A DNA stretch of 17,794 nucleotides. Source: CAYREE01 sp964423225 (GTDB lineage Archaea; Altiarchaeota; Altiarchaeia; IMC4; SCGC-AAA252-I15). This document shows positions 1-7,358 of the stretch, piece by piece. Within the stretch, counting starts at the first letter, position 1; the number at the start of each line of letters is the position of its first letter. Under the pieces are notes generated by a model, which saw nothing but the letters and a program-made list of their open reading frames with translations, was not told where the DNA came from and made no database searches. The translations under genes were made by a program, and so were the position numbers. Where the stretch lies: contig CAYREE010000036.1 in NCBI GenBank assembly GCA_964423225.1, positions 1 to 17,794 of the forward strand. The letters are read 5' to 3'.

Positions 1-683
1 AATTTGCCGATCGTAACCTTTACTCCACCATGCTCTGACGAACCAACTCGTAGATGTCCACCACCCCTGGTCATCATCACTGATTTCATTATCCCCGCAT
101 CTATGATAAGTGCTGCCTCCCAATAGGGAACTTGGTCCGGGTGATTCGGTGTGATTTCATGCTGGGTACCTTTAGGGCCTAATGGTATCGTCGCATGTGT
201 GCCATATAATATGAGAAATCTGCCAGTTGATGCATAACCTAACTCGAGGTGTTGGCCATGTTGTCCACCCAGACCAGCACGAAACTTGTTGATTTCACCA
301 GCTGCAAAATGTAGGGGTTCGTATCTGCCTTGGTTTGGCCAAACACGTTTTAATAATTCCGCGGATGAATCATAGAGTTTATCAGGATATAATGCATCAT
401 TCTGGTCTTTTAGAATTAGGTGTGGACGGTCTTCTTCAGCTAACTTCTGGAAGGACATGTCACAATCTAATGCAAACATCTTTAAAGACACTGCAAGAGG
501 ATGTGTATCAGATTTGAATTGGACATTCCGTGGAATCTTCTTCAATGGCTCTACAGGGAATTGATCATATATGATTGGAGTGGTTCTTACATTATCCAAT
601 ACTCCAGTACTACCTGACGGAGCCTCTGCAACAGTCATCTTTTCTCTATTATAGTATGAACCAAGAATCGAATATAAAGTCAT
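1..683 (-). CDS. Unrecognised protein, C-terminus cut by the window edge
   Basis: A reading frame runs on the minus strand without a stop to the left edge, giving about 227 residues with the C-terminus missing. The start chosen is the ATG at 683, whose ATGA overlaps the TGA of the upstream TPR/spermidine-synthase-fold gene and suggests translational coupling. An in-frame ATG at 638 (MTVAEAP) is the alternative. I do not recognise the family. The protein has no obvious signal peptide or membrane segment. The visible part is rich in Gly and His in its second half, with stretches such as GLGGQHGQH, LYGTHATIPLG and TRGGGHLRVGSSEHGG. These look like a beta-rich, glycine-turn fold rather than an enzyme motif I know. 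Third in an apparent operon after the phosphopantoate ligase and the TPR protein. No function is proposed. Confidence 0.6.
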   Translation of the reverse strand, partial: MTLYSILGSYYNREKMTVAEAPSGSTGVLDNVRTTPIIYDQFPVEPLKKIPRNVQFKSDTHPLAVSLKMFALDCDMSFQKLAEEDRPHLILKDQNDALYPDKLYDSSAELLKRVWPNQGRYEPLHFAAGEINKFRAGLGGQHGQHLELGYASTGRFLILYGTHATIPLGPKGTQHEITPNHPDQVPYWEAALIIDAGIMKSVMMTRGGGHLRVGSSEHGGVKVTIGK

Positions 684-1828
684 CCGATACGCTGTCCCAT
701 TGATATTTGTCTTGTTTTTACTGGAAGGCTTAACGACGGATTGGTCTTCCTTATTATCTGTGTTAGATAGTCTCCAAGATCCTGCAATCGATTGTCTGAC
801 GTGTTTGAGAGAATATACTTCAATTCCTCCAGTGTCTTCTCATTGCTTGTTGCAAGAAATATCCTGTTAGCATCCCAGGGGAGAGTATAGACTGATGGGA
901 AACGCTTCAATAAATGGTTTGCAATGATTGAATACTTGTTTGGTTGTCCAAGAACATAATAATTCACAACAAGGATACCTTGTTCATTCAGATGGTTTTT
1001 AATCAGGTCGAATGATTCATCAGTAAGGAATTTCTCAGGCACATAATCACCTACAAAGACATCAAGGATGATAAGATCATATCTAGAATTATTTTTTATA
1101 AGATAATCCATGCCATCCATCTTATGAGGTATGATTTTGTCTGAGATGTCGCCAAAGTATTTTGACCCATCGTATAGTGCGTCGATATCAGGATCAATAG
1201 CATCTATCATCATATCCGTGAAATGTGTTAGGCCATGCGCTATACTTCCAAAACATACTCCTAATAGTAGAGTGTTTTTTATTTTTTGTCTGAGGAATAG
1301 GGGGGTAAGACATATGTCCCAGTATCCACCAGTAAAAATGGATTTAACATGTTTTTGCGAGTATATTACTTCCCTGCTTGCCGATAATGACTTTGCAGTG
1401 ATCATATTGCCCTTTCGTTCTATCATTATCTCATGAGCTGGTAGGTTTCCTATGACCGCTTCTTCTTGGTGTACTGTAGCCTCCATGATCACTGCATGCC
1501 TTACCGCACTTGATAGATAAGGATTATAATCTAATGCAGTATTCACTGCTTTCAAAGAATCAGAATATTTTCCCTGTCTTGATAGAACAAGGCTCTTGAT
1601 ATAATATCCTTTCGCATCATAAGGATTGTAACATAGGAATTCATTGATGTCAGCATAGCTATTATCAAAGTCGTCAAGCCTAAGATAGGCTAGAGACCTG
1701 TTGAAAAGACCCTCGGGATTCTGCATTAACGAAAGCGACTTAGTATAACAATCTACCGCATCCTTGTATTGTGATTGCAGATAGAATTCATTCCCCCTTG
1801 AAATCAAGTCAGTTTCAGAACCCATCAT
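680..1828 (-). CDS. TPR protein fused to a spermidine synthase-like (SAM/polyamine) Rossmann domain
   Basis: A 382-residue protein in two parts. Residues about 5-105 form roughly three TPR repeats (for example GLFNRSLAYLRLDDFDNSYAD and KGYYIKSLVLSRQGKYSDSL, each followed by an NPY/NPE turn). Residues about 130-340 resemble the spermidine synthase/methyltransferase Rossmann fold. There LLLGVCFGS (187-195) stands where the glycine loop would be, IDPD (211-214) is the acidic ribose-binding strand end, and YDLIILDVF (250-258) is the catalytic-strand motif. Loop residues differ from true spermidine synthases (GGGDGG-type loop), so aminopropyl transfer is not assured. A bacterial-type orphan spermidine synthase-like methyltransferase is equally likely. 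Starts ATGATG five bases after the ligase stop, and its TGA overlaps the next ATG. No membrane segment is seen. The fold is fairly sure, the reaction is not. Confidence 0.72.
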   Translation of the reverse strand: MMGSETDLISRGNEFYLQSQYKDAVDCYTKSLSLMQNPEGLFNRSLAYLRLDDFDNSYADINEFLCYNPYDAKGYYIKSLVLSRQGKYSDSLKAVNTALDYNPYLSSAVRHAVIMEATVHQEEAVIGNLPAHEIMIERKGNMITAKSLSASREVIYSQKHVKSIFTGGYWDICLTPLFLRQKIKNTLLLGVCFGSIAHGLTHFTDMMIDAIDPDIDALYDGSKYFGDISDKIIPHKMDGMDYLIKNNSRYDLIILDVFVGDYVPEKFLTDESFDLIKNHLNEQGILVVNYYVLGQPNKYSIIANHLLKRFPSVYTLPWDANRIFLATSNEKTLEELKYILSNTSDNRLQDLGDYLTQIIRKTNPSLSLPVKTRQISMGQRIG

Positions 1829-1833
1829 GACGT

Positions 1834-2568
1834 CTAGAACACTCCATTACGGATGATGTCCTCCATCTCTTTTAACATCTTATCATTATCATATGAGTCC
1901 ATGATCTTGGTCAATCCATCATCATCGAGTTTAGATAACTTATGAGCATAACCGATCATCTTGGGTATGGAACGGACCACATTATCGACAATGGTTATAT
2001 CAGCATTCTTAGCTGTCCTAGAAAGCGGATTCAAGTCAATGGCAATCACATTCTTACCTGCCTTAATCAATGCTTCAGTCCTATCCCCATCCTCAAGCAT
2101 GACTAGGACAGTGTCTGAATCCCATAATGCATCATCCACATTAGCTCGCTCACCCCCAAGGCCAGGGACTATATGCCTCTTATTAAGGCCATATACAATA
2201 TCTGCTCCAGAATCCTTCAAAACATTTATAATCAATTTTTCCCTATCGATTGTCCTATAGAAGAGATTGACTTCTAGTGATGCGCCAACAAGTCCTGCAA
2301 GCTCAACCACATCAACAGGGCATAATGCAGCAATATTACCGTTTATAGAGAATACTGGTTTTTTAGAGGATAGTAGAAGGGAAACAGCTGCCTTTGCCGA
2401 ATTATCTGCTTGCTCCAACGTCTTCTCTCCGAGCAAGTAATCGAATGCCTCGCCACGTCCGTGAGCGATAAGGCCTGATTCTGCCACTAAGCCTTGTTTT
2501 AGACCTTCTACAAGTCTATGACGTAGGTCAAGAGACCTTTTCCGTGGATGAGAGACCGGGATAACCAT
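1834..2568 (-). CDS. 4-phosphopantoate--beta-alanine ligase (archaeal phosphopantothenate synthetase)
   Basis: This enzyme joins 4-phosphopantoate and beta-alanine with ATP to make 4-phosphopantothenate, the archaeal route to coenzyme A that replaces PanC/PanK. The 244 residues match the family along their length: SHPRK (6-10), GLIAHGRGEAFDYLLGE (32-48), SINGN (74-78), NLFYRT (101-106), LEDGDRTEA (159-167) and IDLNPLSRTAK (177-187). The start is set at the ATG at 2568. The frame stays open upstream to 2640, but that extension would run antisense through the 5S rRNA and add residues unlike the family, which begins close to the SHPR motif. A TATA-like element on the minus strand at 2591-2600 is 23-32 bases upstream, and there is no Shine-Dalgarno site. 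A leaderless mRNA is therefore likely. First gene of a three-gene minus-strand set. Confidence 0.93.
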   Translation of the reverse strand: MVIPVSHPRKRSLDLRHRLVEGLKQGLVAESGLIAHGRGEAFDYLLGEKTLEQADNSAKAAVSLLLSSKKPVFSINGNIAALCPVDVVELAGLVGASLEVNLFYRTIDREKLIINVLKDSGADIVYGLNKRHIVPGLGGERANVDDALWDSDTVLVMLEDGDRTEALIKAGKNVIAIDLNPLSRTAKNADITIVDNVVRSIPKMIGYAHKLSKLDDDGLTKIMDSYDNDKMLKEMEDIIRNGVF

Positions 2569-2572
2569 GTGA

Positions 2573-2600
2573 TTTTTATATATGATATACATATTATATA
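2573..2600. promoter_or_regulatory. Interlocked divergent TATA boxes for 5S rRNA (+) and the CoA ligase (-)
   Basis: On the plus strand TTTTTATATA at 2573-2582 lies about 25 bases before the 5S start near 2602. On the minus strand TATATAATAT at 2600-2591 lies about 26 bases before the ligase ATG at 2568. Both fit the archaeal TATA-to-start distance. The two elements cross over within about 34 bp, so each TATA box is nearer to the other gene's start site. The assignment rests on spacing and sequence only. Confidence 0.6.
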
Positions 2601-2601
2601 T

Positions 2602-2719
2602 CGTCAACGGCCAAAGCAAAGGGGTCACACCCGCTCCCATTCCGAACGCGGAAGTAAAGTCCTTTAGCGATCCACACGGTACTGCTTAATAAGTGGGAAA
2701 TGTGGGACGCTGTTGACAT
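2602..2719 (+). rRNA. rrf: 5S ribosomal RNA
   Basis: The conserved 5S core is plain: GGGGTCACACCCG followed by CTCCCATTCCGAACGCGGAAG (helix III loop region), then CGATCCACACGGTACTGC and GTGGGAAATGTGGGACGC. The ends pair: GTCAACGG at 2603-2610 with its near-complement ending GTTGAC at 2712-2717, forming helix I. Length is about 116-118 nt, normal for the molecule. The gene stands alone, with no 16S or 23S sequence in the window. It is preceded by a TATA-like box at 2573-2582 and followed by a T-rich tract. The exact ends are estimated from the helix. Confidence 0.95.
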
Positions 2720-2740
2720 CCCCTTTAATCCAAACTCCCT

Positions 2741-2778
2741 CATTTTTTATTTTTTACTTTTTTACTTTTTTTTAAAAA
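2741..2778 (+). terminator. T-rich terminator tract after 5S rRNA
   Basis: Three to four runs of six to eight T residues, separated by A or AC, begin about 24 bases after the 5S 3' end. Clustered T-runs on the non-template strand are the usual intrinsic terminators of archaeal RNA polymerase. No hairpin is needed or clear. Confidence 0.7.
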
Positions 2779-2814
2779 AGAAATAGCTGACAACAACTTT
2801 CCTACTGGTGAATA

Positions 2815-4464
2815 ATGGACGAGTACAAAAAAATCATTGCTAAGATAATCTCAAAAGAAATAACCGAGAGAAATCAGTTAGACGATGAGAAAAGAAGGCT
2901 CGCAATAAAGTTCGGGCTAAAAAGATTCATTAGGAACAGCGAAATACTGAAACATGCAAGTCCAAGTGAAAAAAAAATCGTGAAAAAACTCCTTCAGAAA
3001 AAACCTGCAAGAAACATTTCTGGGGTTGCAGTCGTTGCCGCGATGACCAGGCCACATGAATGCCCGCATGGAAGATGCAGATATTGTCCGGGCGGACCTG
3101 ACAGTAATGTTCCGCAAAGCTATACTGGAAAGGAACCTGCTACAAGAAGAGCAATCCAATACGAGTTCAACCCATATCTACAAACCACTTTCAGGCTACA
3201 TCAACTAAAAACAATAGGGCATGAGATAGACAAGGTGGAATTGATAGTTATGGGCGGAACGCTTACAGCTCAATGTCTTGATTATCAGGACTGGTTTGTT
3301 AAAGAATGTTTAAGGGCAATGAATGAATATCCTGATAATAAGATAAAGATAATCGATGAGGGTGAGGAAAAATTCGTGCGAGATTATCATGCTGGTAAGA
3401 AGATTTTCAGATATCGTGAAGATATTCAGAAAGACAATGAGACTAGTAAGGCCAGGTGTGTTGGAATAACATTTGAGCCTAGACCTGACTGGGCTAAGAG
3501 ACAGCAGATAGATTTCATGCTTGACTTTGGTGTCACAAGAGTCGAGATTGGAGTGCAGAATCCAGATGATAAGATATATGATATCATTGATAGGGGGCAT
3601 ACCGTATCTGACGTAGTTGAGGCAACCAGACAACTAAAGGATTCTGGATTGAAGATTGGATACCATATGATGCCTGGGATAATGGGATATAACACTGATC
3701 TGGACTTAGGTGCATTCAAGAAGATATTTGAACTGAGTGAGTTCAAGCCAGATATGATCAAGATCTACCCATGTATTGTATTGAAGGATACAGAGTACTA
3801 CAAGGCGTGGAAAAAAGGTGAATTCGAGCCTATGACTACTGAACAAGCAGTTGAATTGATAGTATCTGTGAAAGAAATGATGCCCCGTTGGATGAGGACA
3901 ATGAGGATTATGAGGGATATTCCAAGTAATCTCGTGGAAGCAGGTATCAAATCAAGCAATCTCGGACAGCTAGTATATAGGGCACTCGCTGAAAAAGGTG
4001 TGAAATGCAAGTGTATAAGATGCAGGGAGGTTGGAAGATTCATTGATCAGGGAATCCAACCAGATCCCGAGAATATTAGACTAGTGCGAACAGAATATGA
4101 TGCCAGTGGAGGTAAAGAAATATTCCTAAGCTTTGAAGACACGATACAAGATATCCTGATAGGATTTACACGCCTACGAATACCGGGCAAACCATTCAGG
4201 GAAGAGATCACAAAAGACAATGCTTTAATAAGAGAACTACATGTTTATGGACCGATGCTAGAGATAGATGAAAAACCAGGATATGAATGGCAGCATAGGG
4301 GATATGGAAGAGAGCTGATCCACGAAGCAGAACGGATTGCATTAGAAGAATTCGATTCAAAGAAAATCCTGGTAACATCAGGTATCGGTGTAAGACAATA
4401 CTATAAGAGTATTGAATATGAAAGGGATGGACCATACATGTCTAAAAGTTTACATAAGTCCTAG
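2815..4464 (+). CDS. elp3: Elp3-type tRNA wobble-uridine acetyl/carboxymethyl transferase (radical SAM + GNAT)
   Basis: 549 residues, the usual length. The radical SAM part has the cluster motif CPHGRCRYCPGG with Cys83, Cys88 and Cys91, then QSYTGKEPATRRA and VELIVMGGTLTA, all typical of archaeal and eukaryotic Elp3. The C-terminal GNAT acetyltransferase domain shows the acetyl-CoA loop QHRGYGRELIHEAE near residues 490-505, followed by SGIGVRQYYKSIEYERDGPYM. Known members acetylate the radical-derived position of U34 in tRNA to give cm5U-type modifications. The start is supported by a GGTGA site 4-5 bases upstream. It is the only protein gene in its direction here, and its last 15 bases overlap the convergent M50 protease gene. 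A possible tRNA partnership with the Ncs6/TtuA-type thiolase at the right end (both act on tRNA uridines) is inference. Confidence 0.96.
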   Translation: MDEYKKIIAKIISKEITERNQLDDEKRRLAIKFGLKRFIRNSEILKHASPSEKKIVKKLLQKKPARNISGVAVVAAMTRPHECPHGRCRYCPGGPDSNVPQSYTGKEPATRRAIQYEFNPYLQTTFRLHQLKTIGHEIDKVELIVMGGTLTAQCLDYQDWFVKECLRAMNEYPDNKIKIIDEGEEKFVRDYHAGKKIFRYREDIQKDNETSKARCVGITFEPRPDWAKRQQIDFMLDFGVTRVEIGVQNPDDKIYDIIDRGHTVSDVVEATRQLKDSGLKIGYHMMPGIMGYNTDLDLGAFKKIFELSEFKPDMIKIYPCIVLKDTEYYKAWKKGEFEPMTTEQAVELIVSVKEMMPRWMRTMRIMRDIPSNLVEAGIKSSNLGQLVYRALAEKGVKCKCIRCREVGRFIDQGIQPDPENIRLVRTEYDASGGKEIFLSFEDTIQDILIGFTRLRIPGKPFREEITKDNALIRELHVYGPMLEIDEKPGYEWQHRGYGRELIHEAERIALEEFDSKKILVTSGIGVRQYYKSIEYERDGPYMSKSLHKS

Positions 4465-5922
4465 CATCTTATAGCCATAAGTTATTATCATTGAAAATAA
4501 TGGAAGAGTATTCACCATGAATACTATAGCAGTAAATACTATGACTGCATAGACGACTCTCTTAACATTTATCTCCTTTATCTTCATCGAATTAATGACT
4601 TCATGGAACATCCTACCTCCATCAAAAGGTATTATCGGCAGTAGGTTCACAAGGCCTATGTTTATATTGAAGAATACTATCCATTCCAACATATCGATTA
4701 TAAAGGATAGTGTCCGCATCTCTATGAAGGCTAGGCTTCCTTTCAATGAGACCTGATTTGCAACATATACGCCCATATAGCCTTTCCCAGGATCTTCCTT
4801 GCTTACTCCAAGAGTGAATGAATGAACTCCGCTACTTGTATTTAATACTACTTTTTCTCCAGCCACTAGATCTTTTGATGCTACGACAAACTCGTCCATG
4901 TCAGCAACATTAGTCCCGTCGATAGAGTATATCAATGAACCTGACTCCATAACCTCTTTTGCAGGGAAACCCTCGATAAAACCAACTACCTTAACACCAT
5001 CTATGATCATATAGCTTGAAAACGCTGAGTAAATTGCAAATATCATAATAGCGAAGGTGATTCCAACAACAAAGTTTGCAAATGACCCCATTGTATATAC
5101 TCTCATACGTTCGATACTAGTGTGTCTGTTTAGCTCTTCCTCATCCGGCTCTACGAAAGCTCCTATAGGCAGTGATCCTAATGTCAGTATTCCAGTTGAC
5201 TTCAACCTGACTTTTGCAACACGAGTTAATACTCCATGAGATGATTCATGTGCTACTAGGGTTATGATGATGGCAATTAAAGCGTGCCACCAGGGTATGA
5301 ATATGTCATATCCAGGGAAAGCAACTCCCAGGTTCCCACCCCTTGTCGAGGGGATCAATGGTGATACGCCAGGCAGGTCAGTTTGTTCTAGAAGTATCAT
5401 CATTCCATGAGTGAATAGTGCATAGATTAAAAGAGCGGGTAAACCAAACATGCCCATTGCAAGGGAAAAAACAATGTTCTTAGATATGATGAGAGATATC
5501 ATAGATATGAAGGCTGTAGACACTATGAAATCAACATTCTTGGAATGTATTCTCATAGATCCAAAAGCGATTATCAGCCCGGTTACTAAGGGAGCGAATG
5601 ATAATTGCGTCTCAACCCCAAGTATTATGAAAATAATTGTGAATAATATTCCGAAGAGAATAATGCTTTTCCTAAGGTTTTCCCTCGTCTCTTTTAGTGA
5701 TGAGAGATAATATGCACCCATCCCACCAAATGACAAGAAAAGCGAGAAATCCGCCATGAACTTCCATAAACCAGGTTTTATTTTCGCAAGGAATTCTATC
5801 ATCCGTATTCCATAAGTGGAACGTATGATGAAGAACAGGCTATAATACCTCTCGACTTTCGATCTGAGTAACACTACCCAACCTATGAAAAAAAACAATA
5901 CTAACATAAAATGTATACTCAT
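4450..5922 (-). CDS. M50 site-2 protease (intramembrane zinc metalloprotease with PDZ domain)
   Basis: 490 residues with many hydrophobic segments. The zinc motif HESSH (His225, Glu226, His229) lies in a membrane helix, and the third-ligand motif NLLPIIPFDGG with Asp434 follows, both defining the S2P/RseP clan. Between them, about residues 315-385 form a PDZ-like domain (VVGFIEGFPAKEVMESG, LIYSIDGTNVADMDEF). About five extra hydrophobic segments precede the catalytic core, a layout common in archaeal members. Such proteases cleave membrane-anchored regulators or signal-peptide remnants. The start at 5922 is preceded by CGGAGGAAATGAG, a strong ribosome site inside the end of the MBF1-like gene. 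A single base separates that gene's TGA from this ATG, so the two are translationally coupled. The 3' end overlaps elp3 by 15 bases, tail to tail. Confidence 0.93.
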   Translation of the reverse strand: MSIHFMLVLFFFIGWVVLLRSKVERYYSLFFIIRSTYGIRMIEFLAKIKPGLWKFMADFSLFLSFGGMGAYYLSSLKETRENLRKSIILFGILFTIIFIILGVETQLSFAPLVTGLIIAFGSMRIHSKNVDFIVSTAFISMISLIISKNIVFSLAMGMFGLPALLIYALFTHGMMILLEQTDLPGVSPLIPSTRGGNLGVAFPGYDIFIPWWHALIAIIITLVAHESSHGVLTRVAKVRLKSTGILTLGSLPIGAFVEPDEEELNRHTSIERMRVYTMGSFANFVVGITFAIMIFAIYSAFSSYMIIDGVKVVGFIEGFPAKEVMESGSLIYSIDGTNVADMDEFVVASKDLVAGEKVVLNTSSGVHSFTLGVSKEDPGKGYMGVYVANQVSLKGSLAFIEMRTLSFIIDMLEWIVFFNINIGLVNLLPIIPFDGGRMFHEVINSMKIKEINVKRVVYAVIVFTAIVFMVNTLPLFSMIITYGYKMLGLM

Positions 5923-5923
5923 C

Positions 5924-6394
5924 TCATTTCCTCCGTTTTACTACAACCATGTCACCTAATGTGAGAGGCTTCGACTTCTCCCCTTTCTTCTTTACCATCA
6001 TCTCTTCCTTGTGTGGCGATAATATCTTTACTCCAAGCTTCCTCTGTATCTTATACGCGATCTTTGGGCTTGGCTCCATCCTACCAGATTCTATCCGGTG
6101 TATGATTGATGCTGGCTCATTTATCAGTCTTGCCAGTTCATCCTGCTTCAAACCCTTCTTCTCCCTCGCATTCTTTATCTTCTTTGGATATTCTTCAACA
6201 AGTTCTTCTTTGGCTTCAAGCTTGAACTCTTCTTTCTTTACGAACTTGCCCGTCTTCTTCTTTTCCTTCTTACCGGTCTGGGGTTTGACAATCTCTCCAT
6301 GTTTAGAGCAGTCGGGACACGCAGTAACTACCCCGCCCTCAAGCCTTACATCAAATCCCTTTTTAATATATTTTCCACATAGTTCGCAGATCAT
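5924..6394 (-). CDS. MBF1-like transcription factor (zinc ribbon + XRE helix-turn-helix)
   Basis: 156 residues. The N-terminus carries a zinc ribbon, CELCGKYIKKG then ACPDC (Cys3, Cys6, Cys26, Cys29). A Lys/Glu-rich linker follows, then an XRE/Cro helix-turn-helix at about 72-125 (NAREKKGLKQDELARLI, ASIIHRIESGRMEPSP). This is the architecture of archaeal multiprotein bridging factor 1, which in known archaea associates with the ribosome or basal transcription factors. The start is placed at 6394. An in-frame ATG at 6448 is rejected because the TATA-like CTTTAAATA at 6450-6458 would place the transcript start near 6429, downstream of it, and because the family begins right before the first CxxC. 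The M50 protease gene is coupled immediately downstream. Confidence 0.92.
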   Translation of the reverse strand: MICELCGKYIKKGFDVRLEGGVVTACPDCSKHGEIVKPQTGKKEKKKTGKFVKKEEFKLEAKEELVEEYPKKIKNAREKKGLKQDELARLINEPASIIHRIESGRMEPSPKIAYKIQRKLGVKILSPHKEEMMVKKKGEKSKPLTLGDMVVVKRRK

Positions 6395-6449
6395 AGAACA
6401 AACTCCATAATATCCAATGGAATATGAAGAAATTATTGGAGGATACACT

Positions 6450-6458
6450 TATTTAAAG
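6450..6458 (-). promoter_or_regulatory. TATA box of the MBF1-M50 protease operon
   Basis: On the minus strand CTTTAAATA is a near-consensus archaeal TATA element. A start about 25 bases downstream (near 6429) would give a leader of about 35 bases holding GGAG at about 10-12 bases before the ATG at 6394. Confidence 0.55.
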
Positions 6459-6488
6459 CAGTAACTATCTACAAGGTAACCGGGAGGG

Positions 6489-7358
6489 TTATTTGACTTC
6501 TTCTAATTTAACTCCAATCTGATGCCAGTCCTTCTCCTTATCCCACTTGTACTTGACTTTCCAGCCTTTACCATCAGGGTTTGTCAACTCCATCTGACCA
6601 TTATTTCTATCTCCTTGTGGAAACGCACTATTCACTTCATCTCTCCAGGTCCCCGTTATCGTTTTTTCATCATCACTTATTTCAAGGTTTAAATGGCCAT
6701 TCCCGTTATTGTAGCTTCCAATCAGTTTTTTGTCATCCCTATCAAATTCTATTTCTCCCCACAAGTCCGTCCTCCATGTTCCCTCAGGTATCTTCGTTAT
6801 CCTTACAGGTCTTGTTGGAAGGCTGCTTGTCCCAGGAACCCTATCCTCGATATCTGATAAGGTTACAGGACCATTTACCACTGCTTTTCCGCCGGGTAGA
6901 ACATCTACTGAGTCTGAGGTCTTTAGTTTCACATCGCATCCAGCCTCAAAGCTTGGATGCATTACGTATAATCCTGTTTCAGCTTTGATTGGACAATGTG
7001 TTGCACCACCCGGTCCAGAAGGTAATACAACCCTTTGATCCTTGTTCAACTCTAATACTCTAGGCCCTTTTAATTCTTCACTATCAGCACCTGCCGGATC
7101 CCAGAATACCGTTGATCCTGCCGGAGCAAGCATTTTCGCACCGTCTACTTCAGCAACCACTGTGCTTCCATAGGGTACTTCTGTCGCAGAGTTCCTGACA
7201 ATAAGCCTTACATCACCTTCTACCTTCATGGTCTGTGCTTCTTGCGCGGTTATTCTACGTCCATCCACTTGCTGTGATGATTCCATTACGAAGGTGTATG
7301 GCACCACTTGGTGCTGGAACAGATCCTTCTTCTGGAGGAAGCATCGTGGCTTTACCAC
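6489..7358 (-). CDS. C-terminal part of a frameshifted secreted lipoprotein
   Basis: The frame opens just after a TAG at 7359-7361 and runs to 6489. It is +1 relative to the upstream Tat-lipoprotein frame. Its first 30 or so residues (Lys/Phe/Gln-rich) look like out-of-frame reading, and convincing protein starts near RITAQEAQTMKVEGDVRL. From there it continues the same style as the upstream part: short beta strands with Gly/Asp turns, repeats of the VVLPSGPGG and VDVLPGGKAVVNG kind. The last 110 residues form a separate beta-rich domain with Trp landmarks (GTWRTDLWGEIEFDRDDKK, TITGTWRD, GWKVKYKWD). I do not recognise the family. Nearby genes offer no clear clue to its role. It may be annotated as an independent gene, but no ribosome site or plausible start was found. 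Confidence 0.6.
   Translation of the reverse strand: MVKPRCFLQKKDLFQHQVVPYTFVMESSQQVDGRRITAQEAQTMKVEGDVRLIVRNSATEVPYGSTVVAEVDGAKMLAPAGSTVFWDPAGADSEELKGPRVLELNKDQRVVLPSGPGGATHCPIKAETGLYVMHPSFEAGCDVKLKTSDSVDVLPGGKAVVNGPVTLSDIEDRVPGTSSLPTRPVRITKIPEGTWRTDLWGEIEFDRDDKKLIGSYNNGNGHLNLEISDDEKTITGTWRDEVNSAFPQGDRNNGQMELTNPDGKGWKVKYKWDKEKDWHQIGVKLEEVK

Noticed and set aside
335..517. Plus-strand 60-residue ORF near the left edge
   Set aside because: It overlaps the long minus-strand frame at 1-683 that continues the operon; no own signals.
1131..1436. Plus-strand ORF of 101 residues
   Set aside because: Shadow on the opposite strand of the TPR/spermidine-synthase-fold gene, with no ribosome site or promoter.
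2569..2640. N-terminal extension of the CoA ligase to 2640
   Set aside because: It would read antisense through the 5S rRNA, and the family begins near the SHPRK motif.
5949..6410. Plus-strand ORF of 153 residues rich in Ser and Phe
   Set aside because: Antisense of the Lys/Glu-rich MBF1-like gene; composition explains it.
6477..6491. TAACC/GGTTA hairpin after the lipoprotein gene
   Set aside because: Only a five-base stem without a T-run; too weak to call a terminator.
6581..7038. Plus-strand ORFs opposite the frameshifted lipoprotein
   Set aside because: Antisense shadow frames without family features.
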